Assembly (NCBI GenBank): GCA_900754175.1 | Contig: CAAEBS010000157.1 | Coordinates: forward strand, 1 to 23,189 | Source: Clostridia bacterium | GTDB lineage: Bacteria > Bacillota > Clostridia > Oscillospirales > CAG-272 | Reading direction: 5' to 3' | Length of the DNA stretch: 23,189 nt | Made by a program: the position numbers and the translations under genes | Notes under the pieces: generated by a model | The model's input: the letters and a program-made list of their open reading frames with translations, nothing else | Told to the model about the DNA's origin: nothing | Database searches by the model: none | Shown: in pieces, positions 1 through 8,115 of the stretch | How positions within the stretch are numbered: position 1 is the stretch's first letter | Layout: each line of letters starts with the position of its first letter

Positions 1-807
1 GCCGCCAAGCTCTCCGCCCTCGCCGGCTATCACGTATCCACGGTCGTCCAGCGGCGCCAGCCCTTTGAGAATCCCGGTGTCCGGCACCTGCCCGAGCGCC
101 GGGAAAACACCGTCCACCGCCAGTCGTTCGGTCTGCCCGGAGCCGTCGGTGCTCTCCAGCGCAACGGCGGTCAGGCGCTCCTCACCGACAAGCGCCGTCA
201 CACGGCGGTTGCAAAGAAGCTTTACCCGGGAGCAGGTGCGGAGATATTCCAGAACCTGCGGATTGCCCCGGAACGCCTCCCGACGGTGGATCAGAAACAC
301 GAAGCCGCAGATATCCGAAAGATATCTCGCCCACTCCAAGGCGCTGTTGCCGCCGCCCACCACCGCCACCGTCTTTCCCCGGTAAAAATTCCCGTCGCAG
401 TAAGCGCAATAGGACACGCCGTGCCCGGCAAGCTTCTCCTCACCGGGCAGTTCCAGACGGCGTGGGGATGCCCCGGTTGCCACGATCACGGCGTTGGCGC
501 CGATGCGTTCCCCCTCCTCCGTCCGCAGAACCAATCCCGGCTCCCCTCTTTCCAGCGAAACCACCTCCGCCGTGCGGATCTCCGCACCCGACTGCGTTGC
601 CTGGGACTGCATCACGCTGATCAGAGCAACGCCGGAAATGCGCTCCGCCCCCGGATAATTTTCCACAAGGGGCGCCGGGAGGATCTGCCCGCCCGGCGCA
701 CTCTTTTCCAGAAGAAGCGTGCGTTTTCCCGCACGGGCGGCATACAGGGCGGCGCTCAGTCCCGCCGCACCGCCGCCGATGATTGCAATCTCCGGAGCGT
801 CTTTCAT
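1..807 (-). CDS. trxB: Thioredoxin reductase (NADPH), 3' end cut by window edge
   Basis: This flavoenzyme passes electrons from NADPH through FAD and a redox disulfide to thioredoxin in the cytosol. Only the first 269 residues are present. I judge that about 40 C-terminal residues, including the second FAD-binding stretch, lie beyond the left edge. Visible features are the N-terminal FAD dinucleotide fold IIGGGAAGLSAALYAARAG (residues 9-27), the redox motif CAYC followed by DG (C134 and C137), the NADPH-binding fold GGGNSALEWA (151-160), and HRREAFR (174-180), whose paired arginines favour NADPH over NADH. The middle residue of the disulfide motif is Tyr rather than the more usual Thr or Val. 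The start ATG overlaps the trxA stop as ATGA, so translation is probably coupled to trxA. The domain order is typical of the low-molecular-weight bacterial enzyme. Confidence 0.95.
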   Translation of the reverse strand, partial: MKDAPEIAIIGGGAAGLSAALYAARAGKRTLLLEKSAPGGQILPAPLVENYPGAERISGVALISVMQSQATQSGAEIRTAEVVSLERGEPGLVLRTEEGERIGANAVIVATGASPRRLELPGEEKLAGHGVSYCAYCDGNFYRGKTVAVVGGGNSALEWARYLSDICGFVFLIHRREAFRGNPQVLEYLRTCSRVKLLCNRRVTALVGEERLTAVALESTDGSGQTERLAVDGVFPALGQVPDTGILKGLAPLDDRGYVIAGEGGELGG

Positions 808-1121
808 AGCCCCGCCTCACGCAAAGCGCTCTGCACCTTTGATTTTCCGACCAGACCCACGATCTGCCCCGACTGCTTTCCGCCCCGGAAGATCAGGACC
901 GTAGGCACTGAGGAAATCCCATACTTCTGCGCCGCCGTTGCCTCCTCATCCACGTTGACCTTTCCGAAAAGCAGGTCGTTCCGCTCCTGCGCCACTTCCT
1001 CCAGAACCGGCGCCATCATCTTGCACGGACCGCACCAATCGGCGTAAAACTCGATGACCGCACCTCCCGTCGTTCCCGTCATGTCCTCCAGCTCCTGCCG
1101 GTCCAGTTTTTTCACTTCCAT
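804..1121 (-). CDS. trxA: Thioredoxin
   Basis: This is a small cytosolic dithiol-disulfide oxidoreductase of 105 residues, the normal size for thioredoxin. The active site reads ADWCGPCK, with catalytic Cys30 and Cys33, and the conserved cis-proline segment is present as SSVPTVLIF. The frame stays open upstream to 1190, but a ribosome binding site (GGAAAGGGG) lies just before two adjacent in-frame ATGs at 1124 and 1121. I chose 1121 because its spacing to AGGGG (6 nt) is better; 1124 is the alternative. The gene lies directly before its own reductase, with a 4-bp overlap, which fits a TrxA-TrxB operon. I saw no convincing promoter between the rpsI terminator and this gene, so it may use a weak promoter or readthrough. 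Confidence 0.96.
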   Translation of the reverse strand: MEVKKLDRQELEDMTGTTGGAVIEFYADWCGPCKMMAPVLEEVAQERNDLLFGKVNVDEEATAAQKYGISSVPTVLIFRGGKQSGQIVGLVGKSKVQSALREAGL

Positions 1122-1188
1122 CATTTTCCCCTTTCCATACCTTTTTTCATAGTATGGAACAAAAAACGGAAATTTATAAAAAAACGGC

Positions 1189-1233
1189 AAAAAAAGAAAG
1201 GGGTTGCCAGAGGCATTCTGCCTTTGGCAACCC
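1189..1233 (-). terminator. Intrinsic terminator of rplM-rpsI
   Basis: Reading the minus strand after rpsI, a 15-bp stem (arms 1219-1233 and 1201-1215, with one A-C mismatch) closes a 3-nt loop and is followed by CCTTTCTTTTTTT. It begins 16 nt after the rpsI stop codon. It separates the ribosomal operon from trxA. Confidence 0.92.
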
Positions 1234-1249
1234 TTGAAATAACAACAGG

Positions 1250-1651
1250 TTATCTCTTGGAGAACTGAGGTGCACGACGTGCGGCCTTGAGTCCGTATTT
1301 CTTTCTTTCTTTCATACGAGGGTCACGGGTCAGGAAGCCAGCCGCTTTCAGAGCGGGCTTGTAGTTTTCGTCTGCCTGAACCAGTGCTCTTGCCAGACCG
1401 TGGCGGATAGCGCCAGCCTGTCCGGAAAGTCCGCCGCCGCCAACGTTGGCGATGATGTCAAACTTTCCCTCGGTGCCGGTTACGCCAAAGGGCTGGTTTA
1501 CGATGAGCTTCAGCGTTTCCAGACCGAAGTAATCGTCGATGGATTTCTTATTGATGGTAATTGCGCCGGTGCCGGGAACGATGCGAACACGGGCAACCGA
1601 TTTTTTTCTTCTTCCTGTGCCGTAGAAGTAAGGCTTAGAACTGTTATACAT
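1250..1651 (-). CDS. rpsI: 30S ribosomal protein S9
   Basis: S9 is a component of the small-subunit head, and its C-terminal tail reaches the P-site tRNA. The 133-residue product has the family hallmarks: an early YGTGRRKKSVARVR segment (residues 10-23), a glycine-rich NVGGGGLSGQAGAIRHG region, and a basic C-terminus ending QFSKR, the conserved tail that contacts tRNA. It starts 15 nt after the rplM stop, behind a GGGAGG ribosome binding site, so the two genes form the standard L13-S9 pair. The strong terminator at 1189-1233 ends the operon. Confidence 0.98.
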   Translation of the reverse strand: MYNSSKPYFYGTGRRKKSVARVRIVPGTGAITINKKSIDDYFGLETLKLIVNQPFGVTGTEGKFDIIANVGGGGLSGQAGAIRHGLARALVQADENYKPALKAAGFLTRDPRMKERKKYGLKAARRAPQFSKR

Positions 1652-1666
1652 CTGTGCGTCCTCCCT

Positions 1667-2095
1667 TTATATCTCGACTGCTTCGGGCTTCTGTGCCGAA
1701 TGACCGTGCTCTGCGCCTGCATAGACCTTCAGTCTGGTCGCAGACTTTGCGCCGATGGTGTTGTGGGGAAGCATTCCCTTTACCGCAAGCTCCATAGCAA
1801 GCTCGGGCTTGGTAGCCATCAGGGTCTTGTACTGAACTTCCTTCAGACCGCCGATGTAGCCGCTGTGACGGCGATAATACTTCTGATCCATCTTTCTGCC
1901 GGTAAGAACAGCCTTATCCGCATTTACGATGATAACGAACTCACCGCAGTCCACGTGGGGGGTGAATTCCGGACGGTGCTTGCCACGAAGAATGGTTGCC
2001 GCTGCTGCCGCCACACGTCCCATGGGCTTGCCTGCCGCATCCAGCACGTACCATTTGCGTTCAACCGTCTCTGCTTTTGCCATATAGGTTGACAT
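1667..2095 (-). CDS. rplM: 50S ribosomal protein L13
   Basis: L13 is an early-assembling large-subunit protein. The 142-residue length is typical. Diagnostic segments are RKWYVLDAAGKPMGRVAA near the N-terminus, the central VIIVNADKAVLTGRK with YYRRHSGYIGG, and the C-terminal MLPHNTIGAKSATRLKVYAG. A GGAGG site sits 9 nt before the ATG. Three residues before the second Met are extra compared with many homologues, so the Met at residue 5 is a possible alternative start, but the ribosome binding site favours the first. It is the first gene of the rplM-rpsI operon. Confidence 0.98.
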   Translation of the reverse strand: MSTYMAKAETVERKWYVLDAAGKPMGRVAAAAATILRGKHRPEFTPHVDCGEFVIIVNADKAVLTGRKMDQKYYRRHSGYIGGLKEVQYKTLMATKPELAMELAVKGMLPHNTIGAKSATRLKVYAGAEHGHSAQKPEAVEI

Positions 2096-2142
2096 TGCTA
2101 AAATCCTCCGAATTCAAATAATTGATTTTCAAATGCCTGCCT

Positions 2143-2171
2143 ATTATACCATGTTGTCCGGCGCTTGTCAA
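2143..2171 (-). promoter_or_regulatory. Consensus sigma-A promoter of rplM-rpsI
   Basis: On the minus strand a perfect TTGACA (2171-2166) and a perfect TATAAT (2148-2143) are separated by exactly 17 nt. The predicted start of transcription is near 2136, giving a leader of about 40 nt. The remaining stretch up to the S1 gene at 2360 is AT-rich, contains runs of A and T, and shows no open reading frame or hairpin that I would call. Confidence 0.93.
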
Positions 2172-2359
2172 TACCTTTTTGCAAAAAAATCCGAAAATTT
2201 TAATTTTACCCGTCGATATCTTCGTTTTTCTCGTTTTTTTGCGTGTTTTCCTCCCGTATCCTTTTTTGCCGTTTCACATTTTTCCGAAAGGATCTTCATA
2301 AACCGCCGCATCCGTGCATAGATTGTAACAAAAATGAAAAACACGGAGGTTCAACATTC

Positions 2360-3328
2360 ATGAATCAGTCTTACCTGCCGGAGGGGATCCTGCTCGGGAG
2401 ACCCGAAAACCGGGAATACATCTCGTCTGTCGCCGGACTTGAGCGTGCCATGCACGAGGGAAAAATACTCGAATCCACCGTTCTGCTCTGCGACAGCGCC
2501 CTGCGCCTCCACGTGGATCTTTACGGCGTATGCGGCATCATTCCGAGAGAGGAAGCGGTCTACGCCCCGGGCGGAGAGGAGATCAAGGACATTGCCGTGA
2601 TCACACGGGTAGGAAAGCCGGTGTGCTTCAAGGTGCTTTCCGTCACCCGGGAAAACGGAAAGGTCACCGCCATTCTTTCCCGCCGTGCGGCGCAGATGGA
2701 GTGCAGCCGGAACTATCATTCCTCGCTGATCCCGGGCGACATCATTCCCGCCAAGGTGACGCATCTGGAAAACTTCGGCGCTTTCGTCGATATCGGTTGC
2801 GGCATCTCTTCCCTGCTTTCGGTGGACAGCATTTCGGTTTCCCGCATTTCCCACCCCTCCGACCGCCTGCGTGTCGGAGACTTCATCCACACGGTCATCA
2901 AGACCATGGACCGGGAAAACAGGCGGATCTTCGTCAGTATGCGGGAGCTTCTGGGCACCTGGCTGGAAAACGCCGCCGCATTTGAAGCCGGGCAGACGGT
3001 AGCCGGCATCGTGCGGAGCATCGAAAGCTACGGGGTCTTTGTGGAGCTTGCTCCGAACCTTGCCGGTCTTGCCGAACTTCGCCCCGGAACGCACGACTGC
3101 GACATCGCCACCGTGGGACAGTATGTCGCAGTCTACATAAAAAGTATTCTTGCCGAGCGCATGAAGATCAAGCTCGTGCTGATCGACTCCTACAAGGGGG
3201 AACGCCCCTCGGCGGCGCTCCGTTACTACATTGACTGTGAAAAGGTGCGTCATCTCGACCGCTGGCAGTATTCCCCGCCCGACTGCACCAAGCGCATCGA
3301 AAGCGTGTTTTCCGCCCCGGTGCTCTGA
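2360..3328 (+). CDS. S1-domain RNA-binding protein (three S1-like repeats)
   Basis: This is probably an RNA-binding translation or RNA-metabolism factor related to ribosomal protein S1; the precise role is unknown. The 322-residue product starts at the ATG behind CGGAGG, although the frame is open upstream to 2243. Three OB/S1-like segments can be seen. The first is divergent (about 38-110). The second is canonical (about 125-195), with GDIIPAKVTHLENFGAFVDI and ending RIFVSMREL. The third is at about 210-277, with GQTVAGIVRSIESYGVFVEL. A short C-terminal tail of about 45 residues follows, with no recognised domain. It is the only gene on its strand in the first 9.7 kb and runs convergently into pcrA with a 3-nt gap and no good terminator. 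A full S1 protein is usually longer, so this may be a clostridial S1 paralogue. Confidence 0.85.
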   Translation: MNQSYLPEGILLGRPENREYISSVAGLERAMHEGKILESTVLLCDSALRLHVDLYGVCGIIPREEAVYAPGGEEIKDIAVITRVGKPVCFKVLSVTRENGKVTAILSRRAAQMECSRNYHSSLIPGDIIPAKVTHLENFGAFVDIGCGISSLLSVDSISVSRISHPSDRLRVGDFIHTVIKTMDRENRRIFVSMRELLGTWLENAAAFEAGQTVAGIVRSIESYGVFVELAPNLAGLAELRPGTHDCDIATVGQYVAVYIKSILAERMKIKLVLIDSYKGERPSAALRYYIDCEKVRHLDRWQYSPPDCTKRIESVFSAPVL

Positions 3329-3331
3329 AAA

Positions 3332-5749
3332 TCAGTCAAGCTTTTTCAGCTTTGCGTAGTTGCCCATCAGGCGCTTGGTGCCTGCCCGGTCAAACATGAC
3401 CTCGTAAAGCACGTCCCCGCCCATGGGTTTTACCGAGAGCACCTCGCCCTCGCCAAAGGTGATATGGCGTACCCGGTCTCCCTCCCGCAGCTGCGGTTGC
3501 TTCTGCACCTTCGGTTGCGGGCGGGGGGCAAACAGGTCGTCCTGCACGCCGGACCGTTTTGCCGGCGTCTGATGCTCTTCTTCCGAAGCGGAAAAGTAAA
3601 CCCGCTTGCGTGGCATCCCGTAGAAGGCTTCCTGCGGGACATCCTCCCGGACAAGCTCTGCCGGGATCTCCTCCAGAAAGCGTGAGGGCGGATTGACCGA
3701 GGTGCGCCCGTACAGCATCCGGGTGCGGGCACGGGTGATATACAGTTCTTCCTTGGCACGGGTAATGGCGACGTAGGCAAGCCGCCGCTCCTCCTCCATA
3801 TCCTCCGGATCGCCCGAAAGGATGTTCTGCGAGCCGGGGAAGATATTATCCTCCATACCCGGCAGGAACACGATGGGAAATTCCAGTCCCTTTGCCGAGT
3901 GCACCGTCATCATCACCACGGCGTCGGCGTTTTCGTCGTATTTGTCCACGTCCGCCACCAATGCGTTTTCTTCCAGGAAACCCGGAAGGGTCGGCTCGTC
4001 GCTGTTTTTCTCGTATTCCGCCACGCCGGCGATGAATTCGTTGATGTTTTCCAGCCGTTCGGCTTCGGCTTCTCCGCCCTCGATCAGCATCTGGCGGTAA
4101 CCGGTCTTGTCCAGCACCTGCCCGACAAACGCTTCCAGCGTGATATCGGTGTTCAGCAACTCCGCAAGCCCTGCGATCATGCCGGCAAAGCGGACAAGCT
4201 TCTGCGCCGAACGCCCGAGTGCCGGATAATCGGCGGCGTTTTCCATGATCTCCAGCACGTCCTTCTGATTTTCCACGGCAAGCGCCAGTACCGCATCCAC
4301 CGTTTTTTCACCGATCGCCCGCTTCGGCTCGTTGACGATACGGCGGAACCGCTCGGTATCGGAGGGATTGACGATCACCTGAAGATACGCCACCAGGTCC
4401 CGGATTTCCTTGCGGTCATTGAAACGCAGACCGCCGAGGATCCGGTAAGGGATTCCCGATCTTGAAAACACCTGCTCCAAAGCCCGGGACTGGGCGTTGG
4501 TACGGTAAAGGATCGCCACGTCACGGAAATGACAGCTTCCGGCGGCAACGTGCGTCTGGATCTTATCCCCTATGTAACGTGCCTCGGCGTTCGGGTCGTC
4601 GCAGACCCGCAGGTTGATCTTGTCCCCGCCTCTCCGGTCGGTCCACAGATTTTTCCCCCGCCTGCCCTGATTGTGCAGGATCACGCTGTTTGCGGCTTCC
4701 AGGATCACGCCGGTGGAGCGGTAATTCTGCTCCAGCTTGATGACCTTCGTGTCCGGAAAGCTCCGGTCAAAGCCCAGGATATTGCCGATCACGGCGCCCC
4801 GGAAACGGTAAATGCTCTGGTCGTCGTCACCCACCACCATCAGGTTGTGATGTCCTCCGGCAAGAAGCGCCGTCAGCCGGAACTGCGCCATGTTGGTATC
4901 CTGAAACTCATCGACGCAGACGTAGCGGAATTTGTTCTGATAGTATTCCCTTGCCTCCTGATTTTCCTCCAGAAGCTTTACCGTCTGCATGATGATGTCG
5001 TCAAAATCCAGTGCGTTCGCCGCCATCAGCTTTTCCTGATATTTTTTGTACACAGCGGCAATCCGGCGGTGCCGGAAATCCTGAATTCCGTATTCCTTTT
5101 CGTACTGCTCCGCAGAGATCAGCTGGTCCTTTGCCCGTCCGATCTCGTTCATCACGCCCTTTACCGGCAACGTCTTTTCTTCAAATCCCAGCTCCTTCAT
5201 CGCCGCCGACAGCGTTGCCTTGGTATCCGACGTGTCGTACACCGTGAAGTTTTCCCGGTAGCCGAGGCTCCCGCCCCACACCCGCAGGATGCGCATACAG
5301 ACCGAGTGAAAGGTTCCCGCCCACACGCTTTTTGCAACCTCCGGGTCCTCAAGCGTGGTGGCAAGACGGCTTTTGATCTCGTTTGCCGCCTTGTTGGTAA
5401 AGGTAATGGCAAGCATATTCCACGGGGCGCAGGGGGCGGAAATGAACTCCGATAAGATCGGCTCGATCTCCTCCACCGGCAGTTTTTCCGCCGCCTCCAG
5501 CTCCGCCACACGCTCTTCGGTAATCGTCGGCGGCACGAAGGTGCTGAAATAGGCGTTGCCGTAGCGGATCAGATACACGATCCGGCGGACAAGCACGGTG
5601 GTTTTGCCGCTTCCGGCGCCCGCAAGCACGAGAAGCGCTCCGTTCGCCGTGAACACCGCTTCTCTTTGCGGTTTGTTGAGGTAAGAATAACAGCGCTCAA
5701 ACAGCCTGCGCTTGGCAGAAAGATAGCGCTCTGACAGTGAATCGTTCAT
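3332..5749 (-). CDS. pcrA: ATP-dependent 3'-5' DNA helicase PcrA/UvrD
   Basis: This superfamily 1A helicase acts in nucleotide-excision repair and in clearing replication obstacles. The product has 805 residues. Motifs in order are the Q-motif region LNKPQREAV, Walker A GAGSGKT (44-50), Ia ITFTNKAA (115-122), Walker B DEFQDT (280-285), and motif III GDDDQSIYRFRGA (307-319). These are followed by EQNYRST, and later by TVHSAKGLEFPIVF and the AITRAKEELYITRAR region. The C-terminal 50 residues (REGDRVRHITFGEGEVLSV and onward) match the Tudor-like domain that binds RNA polymerase in PcrA. About 40 extra residues (66-107) separate Walker A from motif Ia. The start has only a weak AAGG site, 24 nt after the preceding membrane-protein gene, so it is probably expressed by readthrough of the operon. 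Confidence 0.97.
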   Translation of the reverse strand: MNDSLSERYLSAKRRLFERCYSYLNKPQREAVFTANGALLVLAGAGSGKTTVLVRRIVYLIRYGNAYFSTFVPPTITEERVAELEAAEKLPVEEIEPILSEFISAPCAPWNMLAITFTNKAANEIKSRLATTLEDPEVAKSVWAGTFHSVCMRILRVWGGSLGYRENFTVYDTSDTKATLSAAMKELGFEEKTLPVKGVMNEIGRAKDQLISAEQYEKEYGIQDFRHRRIAAVYKKYQEKLMAANALDFDDIIMQTVKLLEENQEAREYYQNKFRYVCVDEFQDTNMAQFRLTALLAGGHHNLMVVGDDDQSIYRFRGAVIGNILGFDRSFPDTKVIKLEQNYRSTGVILEAANSVILHNQGRRGKNLWTDRRGGDKINLRVCDDPNAEARYIGDKIQTHVAAGSCHFRDVAILYRTNAQSRALEQVFSRSGIPYRILGGLRFNDRKEIRDLVAYLQVIVNPSDTERFRRIVNEPKRAIGEKTVDAVLALAVENQKDVLEIMENAADYPALGRSAQKLVRFAGMIAGLAELLNTDITLEAFVGQVLDKTGYRQMLIEGGEAEAERLENINEFIAGVAEYEKNSDEPTLPGFLEENALVADVDKYDENADAVVMMTVHSAKGLEFPIVFLPGMEDNIFPGSQNILSGDPEDMEEERRLAYVAITRAKEELYITRARTRMLYGRTSVNPPSRFLEEIPAELVREDVPQEAFYGMPRKRVYFSASEEEHQTPAKRSGVQDDLFAPRPQPKVQKQPQLREGDRVRHITFGEGEVLSVKPMGGDVLYEVMFDRAGTKRLMGNYAKLKKLD

Positions 5750-5773
5750 ATCGTATCAGCCTTGTCCTTTGAT

Positions 5774-6451
5774 TTATGTCGGGTCGTTTCCGTCGTCGTC
5801 TGCAAAATCGGGGCGCCGCCCGGCAAAGGGATTCATCCCCAGCGCCTGCTCCGAACCTGCGCTGACCGCCGTCAGGATAACCAGCGCAAGGTAGAAGATC
5901 ACGCCGAACACCATCGGCTCCGGGAAGGTCACGGTCAGCACCACATGGTAGTGCAGAATGTTTTCATAAAACAGAATGATAATGTGCGGGAAGAACAACA
6001 GCGGCAGAAACAGCAACTGCGTCAGACAATACACGACACGGTTCGGCATCAGCGTCATGAAAAGGATTCTGCCGAAAGTCCGCCGCCCCGGCTCCCGGAA
6101 ATGCCGGAACGCCTCGATCGCCGTATAGACCGCAAAGGCAAACGCCAGAAAATACAGGATCCAGAAAACGATCAGCGTGGCGAAAACGACCTTGGAAAAG
6201 TAAAGATTGTTGGCGTCCTTCTCCCCCGCACTGCCGAAAATGTAACTGCGCACCTGATCCCACGAGTTGCCCGCAAGCTCCGCAAAGGAGATCGCCTCCT
6301 GCGCCCCGGTGTCCGCCGTGGTATAGCGCAGACAGGGGATCTGCATCAGCAGAAGCAAAAGCAGAAGCATGGCGACCGGAAAAAGATAGCGGACGTAGAT
6401 CAAAGCCCGCCGACCGCTCCCGTAGCGGTTGCCCTTACGCTTTTTCGCCAT
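5774..6451 (-). CDS. Four-helix membrane protein of unknown function
   Basis: I do not recognise this 225-residue protein. It has a very basic N-terminus (MAKKRKGNRYGSGRR) and four likely membrane segments at about 18-38 (with seven consecutive Leu), 88-113, 138-162 and 180-199. A roughly 45-residue loop between the first two is polar and carries a conserved-looking NSWDQVRSYIFG stretch. The C-terminal tail is acidic (DFADDDGNDPT). The basic start predicts a cytosolic N-terminus. It begins inside the end of cdd (17-bp overlap) behind AGAGGAG and ends 24 nt before pcrA, so it belongs to the nucleoside-salvage operon. A transport or regulatory role in that pathway would be a guess; no transporter signature is visible. 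Confidence 0.8.
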   Translation of the reverse strand: MAKKRKGNRYGSGRRALIYVRYLFPVAMLLLLLLLMQIPCLRYTTADTGAQEAISFAELAGNSWDQVRSYIFGSAGEKDANNLYFSKVVFATLIVFWILYFLAFAFAVYTAIEAFRHFREPGRRTFGRILFMTLMPNRVVYCLTQLLFLPLLFFPHIIILFYENILHYHVVLTVTFPEPMVFGVIFYLALVILTAVSAGSEQALGMNPFAGRRPDFADDDGNDPT

Positions 6452-6923
6452 GATGTTTCTCCTCTCTTTCCCAGTTATCGCTGCGCAGGCTGTCCGGCGA
6501 AAAGCCGTAAGGCAGAAGCCCGCTCAGAAGAAGCGTTCTGACCTTTCCGTCGCCCGCCGAAAGATAAATTTCAAAATCTCCCCGGCAGAACTCCGCCATT
6601 ACCTGCCGGCAAACGCCGCAGGGAAAACACGGCGTTTCCCCACTCTCCCCCGCCGACGCACCGACGATGGCAATGGCACGAAAATCCCGCTGTCCCGCCT
6701 CGATTGCCCGGAAAAAGGCGACCCGCTCGGCACAGCAGGTGGGGGAAAAGGAAATGTTTTCAATGTTACAGCCGGTAAAAACGCTTCCGTCGGCGCACAG
6801 CAAAGCGGCACCCACCGAAAAATGCGAATAGGGCGCATACGCCCGCCGGCGTGCCTCGCCGGCAAGTTGCAAAAGCTCCCCCGGGTTCACTGCGCCCGGG
6901 GCTGTTTTTCCTTTTTCGTTCAA
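6435..6923 (-). CDS. cdd: Cytidine deaminase (TTG start)
   Basis: This zinc enzyme deaminates cytidine and deoxycytidine to uridine and deoxyuridine. From the TTG at 6923 the product has 162 residues. Visible signatures are the substrate-binding APYSHFSVGAAL (30-41), CNIENISFSPTCCAERVAF (52-70), where Cys64 is a zinc ligand and Glu66 the proton shuttle, and PCGVCRQ (101-107), giving zinc ligands Cys102 and Cys105. The usual C-terminal LLPYGFSPDSL is at 137-147, followed by about 15 extra polar residues that overlap the next gene. I chose TTG because GGGAGG lies 6 nt before it. The frame is open further upstream to an ATG at 7022, but that would run about 100 nt into deoB and has no ribosome binding site. 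It starts 13 nt after the deoB stop. Confidence 0.94.
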   Translation of the reverse strand: MNEKGKTAPGAVNPGELLQLAGEARRRAYAPYSHFSVGAALLCADGSVFTGCNIENISFSPTCCAERVAFFRAIEAGQRDFRAIAIVGASAGESGETPCFPCGVCRQVMAEFCRGDFEIYLSAGDGKVRTLLLSGLLPYGFSPDSLRSDNWEREEKHHGEKA

Positions 6924-6936
6924 ATCCTGCCTCCCG

Positions 6937-8115
6937 TTATAAAAGACGCAAGGGAATTTCTTTTCCGTCGCCCGAAAAGCCGATCTCCAGCCATGCGGCG
7001 GCGGTTGCGGCAATGTCCGCAAATCCGATGCGGGTCCCGAAATTGTCCGGTCTTATCCGGGAGGACACCATAACCAGCGGCGTATATTCCCGGGTGTGGT
7101 CGGTAGTGGCGGTAAAGCACGGGTCACAGCCGTGGTCGGCGGTGATCATCAGAAGATCGTCCGGCTTCATCCGGGAAAGAAATTCCGGCAGCCACCGGTC
7201 AAACGCCTGCATTCCCCGGGCGTAACCGACAGCGTCCCGACGGTGCCCCCAAAGCATATCGAAATCCACAAAATTGGCAAAGCAAAGTCCGGCAAACGGC
7301 TTTTCCACCCAGCGCAAAAGCTCCTCGCCCACCTCGGCGTTGGAATGGGTCCTTGCCGCATCGGTAAAGCCGCAACCGGCAAAGATATCCGAAATCTTTC
7401 CGATTGCCACCGAGGACAGACCGGCATTTTTCACCGCCTCCGGCAAAAGCCCGTGGGGCGGCTCCAGCGAAAAGTCCCGGCGATCGGCGGTGCGGTAAAA
7501 ATCCGGCGCCTTGCCGGCAAACGGGCGGGCTATTACCCTGCCCACGCCGTATTCCGGACCGGCAAGCATCTTCCTCGCCTTCCGACAGATATCGTAAAGC
7601 TCCTCCAGCGGCACCGAATCGGTGTGCGCCGCAATCTGAAACACGCTGTCCGCCGAGGTATAGACGATCAGCGCCCCCCGCCGAAGCTGTTCCTCGCCGT
7701 AATCTCGGATCACCTCGGTGCCGGAATAGGGGCGGTTGCACAAAATCTCCCGCCCGGTCTCACGGGTCAGGCGATCCAGAAGCTCCTGCGGAAATCCGTT
7801 CGGAAAGGTGGGAAGCGGCGCAGGCGAAATATGCCCTGCAATCTCCCAGTGCCCCACCGTCGTATCCTTGCCACGGGAACGCTCCTGCATCCTTGCCACA
7901 GCCGCCGTGGGCGCATCGGCGGTGCCGAGGAAGGACAAGCCGTCGATGTTTCCCATGCCAAGCCGGCGCAGACAATCCGGCGTCCATTCCCCGGTCTGCA
8001 TCACGCTTCTGAGCGTGAAAGCACCGGTGTCGCCGAAATCCGCCGCATCGGGAGCGGCACCCGCTCCCACGCTGTCAAGGACGATCAGAAATACCCGTTT
8101 CTGCGTTTCTTTCAT
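6937..8115 (-). CDS. deoB: Phosphopentomutase
   Basis: DeoB interconverts (deoxy)ribose 1-phosphate and 5-phosphate, linking nucleoside phosphorolysis to central carbon metabolism. The 392-residue product belongs to the alkaline-phosphatase superfamily of manganese enzymes. Signatures are VFLIVLDSVGAGAAPDA at the N-terminus (metal-binding Asp), DTTVGHWEIAG containing the phosphorylated Thr, and C-terminal metal-binding MITADHGCDP and TTDHTREYTPLVM. The usual Asn of ADHGNDP is Cys here. The start ATG overlaps the deoD stop as ATGA and is preceded by GGGAGGT. The frame runs on upstream within deoD, but that part is a shadow. The order deoD-deoB-cdd makes a complete salvage unit. Confidence 0.97.
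   Translation of the reverse strand: MKETQKRVFLIVLDSVGAGAAPDAADFGDTGAFTLRSVMQTGEWTPDCLRRLGMGNIDGLSFLGTADAPTAAVARMQERSRGKDTTVGHWEIAGHISPAPLPTFPNGFPQELLDRLTRETGREILCNRPYSGTEVIRDYGEEQLRRGALIVYTSADSVFQIAAHTDSVPLEELYDICRKARKMLAGPEYGVGRVIARPFAGKAPDFYRTADRRDFSLEPPHGLLPEAVKNAGLSSVAIGKISDIFAGCGFTDAARTHSNAEVGEELLRWVEKPFAGLCFANFVDFDMLWGHRRDAVGYARGMQAFDRWLPEFLSRMKPDDLLMITADHGCDPCFTATTDHTREYTPLVMVSSRIRPDNFGTRIGFADIAATAAAWLEIGFSGDGKEIPLRLL

Noticed and set aside
1135..1157. CCATAC/GTATGG inverted repeat before trxA as an operator
   Set aside because: Only 6-bp arms, and no credible promoter next to it, so chance is a fair explanation.
2096..2142. L13 leader RNA upstream of rplM
   Set aside because: Such leaders are known in Firmicutes, but the perfect promoter leaves only about 40 nt of leader and no clear stem is visible in it.
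3310..3360. Shared bidirectional terminator between the S1 gene and pcrA
   Set aside because: The only hairpin has a 5-bp AT-rich stem inside pcrA coding sequence and no proper T-tract.
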